From positions 538,130,315 to 538,194,314 of the forward strand of contig CM077115.1 of assembly GCA_039619475.1 (NCBI GenBank): a stretch of 64,000 bases of DNA, read 5' to 3'. Shown in pieces: positions 56,190-64,000 of this stretch (position 1 is its first letter; the number at the start of each line of letters is the position of its first letter). The notes beneath the pieces were generated by a model. It worked only from the letters and a program-made list of their open reading frames with translations. It made no database searches and had not been told where the DNA came from. Made by a program: the position numbers and the translations under genes. The stretch is from Icerya purchasi (taxonomy: Eukaryota; Arthropoda; Insecta; Hemiptera; Monophlebidae).

Positions 56190-58936
56190 CCCCATTATTA
56201 TTCCCGTATGTCCGGTTAAAAATTGAGTGAAGTTATAATCGGTATAAAAATGTTTCATTTGTAGTCTTTCTTCTAAGTTTGGAACTATTTCCCGTGTTAC
56301 TTTTCCAGTTTTTGATTTATCACATCTGAGTTGCCAGAGTGTCGTATACTTTTTGAATTAATTTTATTGATCTGTTTTCGTAACTTTTTTTTGTCGAAAA
56401 TTTTTTCTTCTTGTTTCCATGTTTTGATTTGGTTTACAGTTTCTAACTTTAAGTCTATAGGTATTATTATTCCTGCTATGATGTTGACTGAAGTATACGA
56501 TATTGTGCGATAACCAGAGATTGTTCCTGTTAATATTTTCCTTTGTAATTTTAACAGCTTATTCTTGTCTTTTTCTCGTAAAACTGGAAAATATACTGTA
56601 GAGCAGTATTCTGTTATTGATTCAAAAATGGCTTTGTAGAGTACTATTCTATCTTTATATTTGAAACCGAACATATTTGATGATCTTAATTTGAAATAAA
56701 TTTTTTTAATCTTTTCTATTATGAATTCGATATGTTTTCCAAAATTTAAATATGTGTCTATGATTATTCCCAAGTATTTTATTTCTTTTACTATTTTTAT
56801 TTTATCTTTATCTTTATGCACAAGTGCTGTTCAATGCAATGTATCATTTCTTCCCTGTCTTGTTTTCTACTTATTAGTAGTGCTTGGGTTTTATTTATGT
56901 GTTGAATTGTAAGCCTAAGTTTTGAATGTTTTTACTCAATATTTTTATTGTTTCATTTATATTCTACACTTCTTCCTTTTTATTAATTCCTGCTACTAAC
57001 GTTATATCATCTGCGTAGCTTATTGCAGTGTTGACTGAAATGCAAATTATGAACTTCGCTCATTGCTATGTTGAAGAGTACTGGCCCTAGAACCGAACCT
57101 TGTGATACTCCTGAGTTGACACTCTTCTTATATAGGATTTTGTTTTCTTGATTAAATAACCCGATTCTTCTATCTCTTAAGTAGTTACGAATTATAGTTT
57201 GTATTGTACCAGATATGTATTTTTTCTTTTCATTATTTTTAAGATTTCATTAATTTTTATTTGATTAAATGCTCCGGATATGTCAAAACTGATTAGTTTA
57301 TGTCTTGTTCGTTTTTTTTGTTTTTTTTTTCAATGTAATCGCATAACTTTTTTATTGCTAGCTCAGTTGATTTGTTTTTCGTTTAAAATCGCTTTTTCTT
57401 TTATTTCTGCATCAAGAAAATTTTTCATGATTTTTTCATATATTTTACTTAAACCAGACAGTAGCGTTATAGGCCTGTATGATTTCGGATTTGTTAAATC
57501 TTTTCCAGGTTTGTTTATTATTTTAATTTTTCCTTGTTTCCAGACGTTAGGGAAATAATTTAGTTCGATACATTTTTGGTAAATAGATTTAAATATTTGT
57601 TCGTCTACTTTGTGAAGAAATTTAATCATCTTGTTAGAAATTTGATCGTGTCCATTGGCTTTCCTATTGTTCAGTTTTTTGATTGTTGTAGTTAATTCGT
57701 TTTCACATATTTGAAGAGTTTTATCTGGCTGAGTCGGTTGCAACTTAAGTGTTCGGTTTTTTGGAAATAATTCAGCAAAAATTATTTTATGTTTTTCAAT
57801 GTTATCGTGTACGATGCATCCGCCGACATTAAAAACAGGCATGTCTACTCTTTGTTTGGTTTTGTCCATACATATATTTTATACGGCTTGCCCCAGGTTG
57901 TCGACGAATTAATCAGTACTTTCCATTTTTCATGCGTTGATGACTGCAGTTCTTCCTTGTATTCTTTTTTCAGTTTTCTAATTTTAATCCTTAATGATTT
58001 CACTTTATTATTTGTTTTATTTTTTCTTTTGTATAGTCTCCTTTGTAGTTTTTTTAGTATCTTTTTAAAGCTTTCTAATTTTCCATTCTCCGATAAGGTA
58101 TGTCGCGAATTTTTGGTTTTATAAGTGAATTGTAGATTAGTATCTTTATTATGCTTGTAAATTCTACGATTTCGTTTTCTAAATCTTCTTTTTTAGTTAC
58201 TTTTTCAATGTGTTCTATTTTTTGTTTTATTTGAGGTAGAGCATTGATAATTTGTTTTTGAAAGATCTCATAGTCAGCTGTTAGTGTATTTTCATTTAGT
58301 GATTTACTATCTTTCCTTATTGAGAGGGTTGCAGACATATTGTTAAGTGTTGCGTTACTGAAGAAGGTAATATTTTTATATTTCTAATGTTCTGGCTGAT
58401 TGTTTCGTGGGCAATTATAAGATCAATTACACTGCTCCCACTGTGATTGTTAAAAGTTTTTATGTTATAAGGATTACAGACGCCTTAGATCGTTGGCAAA
58501 TAGGAATTCATCGAATTTTTTTGCTCTTTTCGTATTATAGTTTATATTGTTTAAATTTTCGTATATCGTTGATCTGACATCAAAAATCACCTAACAGTAT
58601 CGGTTTTAATTCCTGAAATTGTGTGATTAAATGGTTAATTATAAGAATGTGTGGATCTATACTTTCATTAGGGGAAAAGTAGGACGCAAATAACATATAA
58701 TTTCCTATTTTAATTGAAATGATATTTTGAGTTGTTCCTATTATTGACAAGTTTATATTTTTATTATAGGCTATTGCAATATTCGGCTGTATTATTTCAT
58801 ACTGTTCATTGTTTATTCCCCATATAGTTTGTTTTTGTAAATATACGGTTCCGGTATTATTATTATTAAGTCTTGTTCACTATTTGTTAATATTTCGTAC
58901 TGTTGAATTTTGGTTCTGGCCACATTAAGTAATAAT
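56190..58936 (-). pseudogene. R1-like ORF2 remnant: endonuclease and reverse transcriptase
   Basis: The endonuclease starts LLNVARTKIQQYEILTNSEQ and continues IIIPEPYIYKNKLYG (the QEPY motif with Gln lost), YMLFASYFSPNESIDPHIL and LKPILLGDF, in the style of R1-clade enzymes. RT pieces: KKLNNRKANGHDQISNKMIK, NKPGKDLTNPKSYRPITLLS, GLSKIYEKIMKNFLDAEIK (57870-57363), SGVSQGSVLGPVLFNIAMSE (about 57090), ISYADDITLVAGINKKEEV (about 57000, YADD intact). The thumb is the 174-codon frame 56821-56297: VKEIKYLGIIIDTYLNFGKH, YKAIFESITEYCSTVYFPVL, SGYRTISYTSVNIIAGIIIP. Last comes TQFLTGHTGI. In the intact element ORF2 nicks the target and reverse-transcribes the RNA there. Confidence 0.8.
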
Positions 58937-58939
58937 ATA

Positions 58940-59500
58940 TATTTAAATTATCTTTCATCAGGTATTATTAAATGCTCTTTGGGAGTGTTTAATTGATAAG
59001 ATAATTTTTTGATAATTTTTGTGAACTGAATTTTTGCTGATCTACTATGTAGGATAGGCTTATTTTCAATTAGCATGTTCATTAAGCTATTTATGTCTTC
59101 CGTAAATTCTTTTGCCGTCTGGAGAATATATTTTTTCCCCCTAAAAACATTCCTACAAATAACATAAAATTATTTAACGAAAGCGGATATTTATCTTCAT
59201 TTTTCCGGATATTTATTTCTAATGGTTTGAATATTTCTTTTTTTAATATCGATTCATTTTCTTCTTCATCTATTTTTATGAACTAGTCGCTGTCGTATGT
59301 TACTGTTGCCTGTTCTTTCGTTTCTGTTGCATCATCTATTTTCTTTTATCTCATTCGTTTAAAATATTCCAATGTGATGGATCCGCAAAAATTTCCTTCC
59401 TTATTTTTATTTCCTTAATAAAAGAAAACCTTTCTTTAAATTTGTTCTTATATTGTTGTTCTATTCGACAATTTTTAGTTACATCTGTGGACAAATGAGA
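58940..59500 (-). pseudogene. ORF1 (gag) C-terminal remnant of the R1-like LINE
   Basis: Frames leftward of 59500: FKERFSFIKEIKIRKEIFAD, then after a break IDEEENESILKKEIFKPLEI, YPLSLNNFMLFVGMFLGGKK and YILQTAKEFTEDINSLMNML, ending KEHLIIPDER just before the endonuclease start. No zinc knuckle is visible; identity rests on position immediately before ORF2. Confidence 0.45.
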
Positions 59501-59744
59501 GCGTAAAAAAGGAGTGAAAAAAAAGTTATCTGAACGATACAAATTTTATACGAATAAGAGAAGGTAAAAAAGAACGAAATTTTTTATGTAACAATTTTAG
59601 TTTCAAATAACGTAATTTGCTAAACTAACAGCTAGAAATTATCACATCGTCATGTACTAAAGCCAATAATTTTCTCGTAGCTACACTGATTCCTTACAAT
59701 CTTTAAACATGATTAAAAGTCAAAAATACAACAACTTACTATTA

Positions 59745-60230
59745 CTAAAATTATACCATTGTATCAAACGGATAGTCACGTATCGCTGCTGCGGCTTCCT
59801 GGGCACATCGCAGTGCCCGCCAATGCCAGAGGACGCGAAACTATCGATATCGATTGCATATGCATTCTTAAAGGCGCGTGAAAAGGAATTCTGAAAAATC
59901 ATTTAGCACACAGTCCGGGGCTAACATCCCGATGCGACATTAAGATTGTCAGCCGGCTGCAAATCGACCACATCGACATCTTCCATAAACATATAATTAC
60001 CAAAAAGCCCCCTCCGGCTATGTGTCCCTCATGCAGTAGTCATGCAAGTGTACCGACAGTTCCACACACACTGCTCATTTGTCTAAATTCATTGTGTTAC
60101 GAAAGCAACTTGGCCTAGTAAGAAATATGAAGGAGATCCTCTCGGATACTGCAACTTCCATCACCAGGGTTATTGCCTTTGTTAAAATCTGCAGTTTAAC
60201 CCGGCATATTTAAATTACCTGCATTTACGT
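59745..60230 (+). pseudogene. LINE RNase H/C-terminal remnant, plus strand
   Basis: Around 59785-59830 the text reads WVPGHIAVPANARG-like (family WVPGHxGIxGNExAD) in a shifted frame. It continues LKNHLAHSPGLTSRCDIKIV and KPPPAMCPSCSSHASVPTVP, then HTLLICLNSL (a CxxC...H...C motif) and SDTASSITRVIAFVKICSLT, which resembles the LLSTxxxSIxRVLAFVKE ending of RNase H LINEs. More GC-rich than its neighbours. Several frameshifts. It is a third RNase H lineage, distinct from family A and from 17470-18160. Confidence 0.6.
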
Positions 60231-60440
60231 GTTATAACGACCATCGTAGTTATACACAGCACATACGAGGCCAAAAAACAATCAGAAATAATCTACTGAA
60301 TTTTTATTTTCACTTTTATTTATTCATTTATTTATTTATTTATTTACAAATCGCCAGTACAACAACCTGAAGGCCAATTAATGTATAGCACAATATATAT
60401 ATATTAATTACAACGTAATTCTTAGGCTACCCCCCATTCG

Positions 60441-60806
60441 AAAAAATGTCCCAGAAAAATGTCCCATTTTATGTAACGCTAAATGTCCCAAAACAATGTC
60501 CCAATTTTATGTAACGTTTGTTATATTTTGTAGGATTTTTGTTATTGTTATTTAAAAAATTCACAATTTTATGTAATGAAATATGTAACGAAAAATGTAA
60601 CGAAAAAATGTCTTAATTTTATATAACGGAAGGTAAATGTTAGAATAGGATTTTTGTGGTTATGTTATTTTTTGTGTGTGTTGATGCCGGTAAGAATTAC
60701 GTTGTAAATTTTGATCATTTTATACAAAGTATAGAAGAGAAAGAGACAGGAATGAAAGCAGGAGGGGTCAAGGGGCACAGCCCCTTGCGAGGCCAAAGTG
60801 GCCGAG

Positions 60807-60841
<35 letters not shown>
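60441..60841 (+). repeat. Iteron-like repeats, two strong hairpins and a (TA)n tract
   Basis: A 38-bp unit of the form AATGTCCC...AATGTCCCATTTTATGTAACG occurs twice in tandem (60441-60478, 60479-60516) and again degraded at about 60575-60630. Downstream, CAAGGGGCACAGCCCCTTG (60769-60787) is an 8-bp stem with a 3-nt loop, and GGCCAAAGTGGCC (60791-60803) is a second hairpin. A run of TA (60810-60841) follows. Terminal hairpins of this kind occur in Helitron-type elements, but the CTRR end is not seen. Confidence 0.5.
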
Positions 60842-60842
<1 letters not shown>

Positions 60843-61079
60843 TTAACACCCATATACATACATACATACACGTACATATCAATATAATTTACAAATAGAA
60901 GCATATATAGGAAAATAAGCATTCTTTAAAATTGAAATACACATGCATAAATAAGCAAACGGATAATTTACATTTGATCTGTTACCGATAAATACAAATA
61001 CACAAAAATAATAAAATAAACTTACAGTAACATAATATATTCCAACACTTGGCGTAACAGTTTATATTCTGAGCAACCC

Positions 61080-62290
61080 CACATTTATATTGCAAAAGTT
61101 CCTGAGTGATTTTTAAAAACTTCCTAAAATTATTGCTTTCAAAAATGTCAATGTCACCTCGGTGTTCCTTATCTAAGTTATCTTATAACACTAACAGTGA
61201 AAACAAAAAGGGGAGCATGAAAATTGCTTCGTTTTGGCCAAATCTGTCGTTAATACTTCACTTCGACGAACGTTATGATCAGCAGGGGAACCCTTAAGTT
61301 AATTTTCTCTAAAAGTGATTTTCTATGGATTAGTTTATATGGAAAAGAAAGTCTTGCTACATTTCTACGTCCCTCAAGACTCCTAATCCCTAAACCAGTC
61401 AATGCTTGACTATATACAAAGAGTTAGTTGCTGTCATATGGTTTAATAAATTTGTACTGCAGATACCTTAAATATTTCTTTTGCACGTTCTCAACCATAT
61501 TTATCGTTTCGGTAGATCTGTCAACCAAAATTATTGATGCAAACTCTACATGTGAGCAGACTAAGGAGAAATATAAACATAAATAAGTTTCGATACGCAT
61601 AAAATTCCTGCAGTATCATCACCCATCCGAGCATCCTCCTAGCTCGACTGACCACTTGAATAATATGCGACTTAAAAGTGAGTTTTTAGTGTCTAAATTA
61701 ATCCCTAGATCTCTCTAGCCATTGTGTTTCTTTCTTCAAAACAAAACCATTAATATTATACGAGCTGTTGACGGGGAAATATTTGCGAATGAAAGTAGTA
61801 TAATAACATTTCGACGTATTTACTGATAAATTATTTGCAAAATACTCCAACGAATAAAATTATTAATATTCTTTTTGCAATAAATACGTATCCTCAATAA
61901 ATTCTTTATCTCCCTAAATAACTTCGCATCATCTGCGTATAGGAGAGAATTTTCGAGTGCTGTATTACATTGGGTAAGAAGTCGCTAATAAAGAGCAGAA
62001 ATAAAAATGGTCCTAAAATGGAACCTTGCGGTACTACGCCTGAGGGACACAGAAAGGGGAGGGCGATCTACAATAATTAACCTGGACACACTGATATCTG
62101 TTTTTCCGGTAACTTTCGAACAGTTTTATTAAATTACGTGAAAATCCAGAGATTCGCTTAATTTCCTCGAGAGAATTGAATAATCAACCTTATCAAATGC
62201 CTTCTGAAAATCCGTGTAAATCACATCGACTTGAGATGTGACTTATCTAATATACAGGAAACGTAGTTTTGTCAGTCTTTTCCAACCTAA
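61080..62290 (-). pseudogene. CR1-like reverse transcriptase remnant
   Basis: From 62230 leftward in changing frames: VDVIYTDFQKAFDKVDYS (palm Asp), ISGFSRNLIKLFES, VVPQGSILGPFLFLLFISDF (about 62000-62040), LPNVIQHSKILSYADDAKLF (about 61920-61970, YADD intact), REIKNLLRIRIYCKKNINNF, and in the C-terminal half ETINMVENVQKKYLRYLQYK, RSLEGRRNVARLSFPYKLIH and SLLEKINLRVPLL. The FxKAFDxVxHxxLL, PQGSxLGPLLFLxFINDL and YADDxKL forms are those of CR1/L2/RTE-like RTs. No RNase H. Many stops. Confidence 0.75.
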
Positions 62291-63045
62291 AGCCTTATAT
62301 AAAATCTGCAACAAAATAATCAGAAGCAACTTCTTCCGAAAAATTGTTTTTCGCAAACCTTCTGTGGATTCAGATCTATTTAAGTGCCAATTTTCATAAA
62401 AATTTGCTTTTGAAAATTTCTAGTTAATTTAAAGCAATACTAACGACGTTATCCGTAACGTATTTTTAATTGCTAGAGATTTTTTATCGAAGCATTTTTT
62501 TTTATTTTTTTTATTTTTTATTTTTTTTACACAAAATAAAAACGTATCCGTGTTACTGTTTCGTTTAATTTTAGTGGTGATAGTTTTAAATTAAAAAAAA
62601 AAAAGAAGCAATAACTGACTTTTAATTTATGTTAAATTAAACGGCTTGCAAATAGTGCTGATTTAATGGTTTTTTTTTTTTCAAACCTTTTTAATCTATT
62701 CCGATATTTATTAAATAAGAAGTGTGTAATTCCTTTGGCACCGAGAGGGGTAGTGTGTAAAATAGACTTTGTAAAAAACTGTTATAAAAAGCCGCTTTGA
62801 AATTAATTGCTATTTTTTTTTTTTTTTAAGAATGATGTCGTCAATTGAAATTGACTTTTTTTATCAGTATTATAGACATATCTTCTGGGGTTCCGGGGCT
62901 GTTTTTCACATAGGGAGATCGAAAGGATTCAATTTTGTATACGTACATGTTTATAAAAAATACCGAACTAGATAATAGTACATACTTTTTTAATTTGCTT
63001 GAAATAACGAAAATAATTTTTGATTTGCTGTAGAATTGAAGCGAA
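62290..63045. promoter_or_regulatory. Likely 5' region of the BTB-Kelch gene
   Basis: TATAAAAA at 62783-62790 is a reasonable TATA box about 260 bp before the start codon. Two candidate 3' splice sites follow: a T-run ending AAG at about 62828-62830, and TTGATTTGCTGTAG ending at 63033 just 12 nt before the ATG. So the coding exon may be preceded by a non-coding exon further left. The minus ORF at 62841-63242 is antisense to the gene and not real. Poly-T tracts fill much of 62490-62830. Confidence 0.4.
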
Positions 63046-64000
63046 ATGGATGATGTCGTTACAGCGAGAAACATTATACTGAAATTAAATGAATGGAGAA
63101 GAGCCGGCATAAATTGCGATGTGAGTCTTATTATTGGCACACAAAAATTTCTCGCGCATAAGAACATTCTCGCAGCTGCCAGTGAATTCTTCGAGAAGTT
63201 ATTTACAAGTGACTTTGCCGAAAAGAAGAAAAACGTCATCACTTTGAAGGATGTTGACCCGGATGGATTTCGATTAATTTTGGACTGCTTATATACGGGA
63301 GAAATTGAAATAGATGGCGATAATTTCGAACTAATTTTATCTCTAGCTAATTATTATCAGATTGAATGTATGATAGGAAAGTTATTGGATTATGTGAAAA
63401 GTAATATTAATATTAATAACGGATTTTATTATTACTGTTTAGTTTATTCTGTCGGAATGGAGAAATTAAAGCAATTTACTAAACAATTTATACGAAACGA
63501 TTTGCTGTCGTGTTCGAATTGTGTGGCGTTTCTTGATGTAACGTATGCAGCTTTGCTTGACATTATTGACAGTCCGATAATAGATGAACTAGATAAATTT
63601 AAGATTATAACGAAGTGGATTCAGAATGATTCGAATGAACGATCCGATTATTTATCGCAGCTTATTGAACATGTTTGTTTTGAGTACATCAGTAGTGATG
63701 CAATGTTAAACGAAATTTTGGATCATCAGTTGGTAATAAACAATCCGGAAAGTATTAAAGCTATAAAGGAGAGACAAATGATGCCACGTAAAATGTGTAT
63801 TTACGGCATAAATGGATCAGATCTAATAAGAGTGGATATGCTGAATTCGAAATTAGAAGCAACATGCATGCTGGCAAAGACAAAACTGGATTATGATGAG
63901 TTCCGAATCATTTCTGCTGCTAGCGCGGTGTACATATCTACTTTTAAGTTGAATGAGGGCAATAAGTTATATCGTTTTGAAGATTCTCAGTGGGTACTTT
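63046..64000 (+). CDS. BTB-BACK-Kelch protein (Kelch-like), runs off the right edge
   Basis: Open for 318 codons from ATG 63046 to the window end without stop or intron. Residues 14-121 are a BTB/POZ domain: INCDVSLIIGTQKFLAHKNI, AAASEFFEKLFTSDFAEKKK, YTGEIEIDGDNFELILSLAN, with the usual CDV and HK landmarks. Residues about 126-230 are a BACK domain (YYCLVYSVGMEKLKQFTKQF, FKIITKWIQNDSNERSDYLS). From about 262 (RKMCIYGINGSDLIRVDMLN) the first Kelch blades begin; the rest lies outside. Known role of the family: substrate receptor for Cullin-3 ubiquitin ligases, with BTB/BACK binding Cullin-3 and the propeller binding the substrate; some members bind actin. Start choice: first ATG, in good register with BTB proteins, 12 nt after a possible splice acceptor. 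It is the only intact host-like gene here. The exact Kelch-like orthologue cannot be named from this part. Confidence 0.93.
   Translation, partial: MDDVVTARNIILKLNEWRRAGINCDVSLIIGTQKFLAHKNILAAASEFFEKLFTSDFAEKKKNVITLKDVDPDGFRLILDCLYTGEIEIDGDNFELILSLANYYQIECMIGKLLDYVKSNININNGFYYYCLVYSVGMEKLKQFTKQFIRNDLLSCSNCVAFLDVTYAALLDIIDSPIIDELDKFKIITKWIQNDSNERSDYLSQLIEHVCFEYISSDAMLNEILDHQLVINNPESIKAIKERQMMPRKMCIYGINGSDLIRVDMLNSKLEATCMLAKTKLDYDEFRIISAASAVYISTFKLNEGNKLYRFEDSQWVL

Larger units (their letters stand above)
56160..59500 (-). mobile_element. Nearly full-length R1/TRAS-like LINE (family H)
   Basis: Leftward: ORF1 end (59500-58940), endonuclease (58936-58380), linker (58340-57870), RT (57870-56950), thumb and C-terminus (56821-56160). 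It is the most complete R1-like element of the window. The 3' end is cut just after the FLTGHTGI motif at about 56190, so the last Cys/His part and the 3' UTR are missing. Confidence 0.75.
60310..62290 (-). mobile_element. CR1-like LINE, 5'-truncated, interrupted by an iteron/hairpin unit
   Basis: The minus-strand 3' end is a (TAAA)n tail (60316-60348) preceded by GGCGATTTGTAAATAAAT. Coding remnants lie at 61080-62290. An unrelated segment (about 60425-60850) seems to sit in its 3' UTR. Microsatellite rather than poly(A) tails are common in CR1/L2-type elements. Confidence 0.65.

Noticed and set aside
60769..60787. GC hairpin considered as a bacterial terminator
   Set aside because: No T-run in the right place and no bacterial genes; the setting is an animal genome.
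60656..60922. ORFs on both strands through the (TA)n tract (YIYIYIY)
   Set aside because: Microsatellite translation.
62841..63242. 133-codon minus ORF over the BTB gene start
   Set aside because: Antisense to a clear BTB domain; its residues are a by-product of that sequence.

Overview
This is a 64-kb piece of an AT-rich, intron-bearing, transposon-packed animal nuclear genome, most likely an arthropod and probably an insect. The evidence is non-LTR retrotransposons of several clades (an RNase H-bearing lineage, Jockey-like, R1/TRAS-like and CR1-like), a Tc1/mariner element, a Mutator-like (MULE) transposase of the GDGTW / GDGDSKT type, hAT-type MITEs with 8-bp target duplications, and a decayed copy of the 'CLWDSRA...EEQGERFHQDI' protein that is scattered through arthropod genomes. 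I cannot fix the order. There are no bacterial operons, rRNA genes or CRISPR arrays.

Only one gene looks intact and host-like: a BTB-BACK-Kelch protein starting at 63046 and running off the right edge. A second host-derived sequence is a damaged first exon of glyoxalase II (hydroxyacylglutathione hydrolase) at 8.0-8.3 kb. Everything else recognisable is mobile DNA, nearly all broken.

Layout. 0-5.2 kb: 5'-truncated RNase H LINE (minus), then a Jockey-like remnant (plus). 6.5-9.6 kb: a Ser-rich ORF, a 591-bp MITE, the glyoxalase II fragment and a hAT MITE. 9.7-16.8 kb: long-TIR elements and the longest copy of the RNase H LINE, itself split by another repeat and carrying a tRNA-like insertion. 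17.5-18.2 kb: another RNase H LINE 3' end. 20.0-22.7 kb: a MULE bounded by 19-bp TIRs whose transposase is broken by a single TAG. 22.7-24.9 kb: tRNA-derived SINE candidate, LINE 3' end with a 14-bp target duplication, and the EEQGERFHQDI pseudogene. 25.8-29.0 kb: a very large fold-back with arms of about 960 bp. 29.0-33.4 kb: a run of TIR elements and MITEs. 34.9-37.1 kb: short repeats and a 420-bp fold-back. 37.6-41.2 kb and 51.2-54.5 kb: two copies of one compound repeat that differ by nested insertions. 41.3-49.6 kb: Jockey, R1-like and MULE remnants and a hAT MITE. 49.7-51.2 kb: satellite-like units and a second small fold-back. 54.9-62.3 kb: more LINEs (RNase H, R1-like, CR1-like) and an iteron/hairpin unit. 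63.0-64.0 kb: the BTB-Kelch gene.

The genes do not form a pathway. What the window offers is insertion history: several elements can be ordered in time because one repeat copy serves as the empty site for an insertion in its partner.
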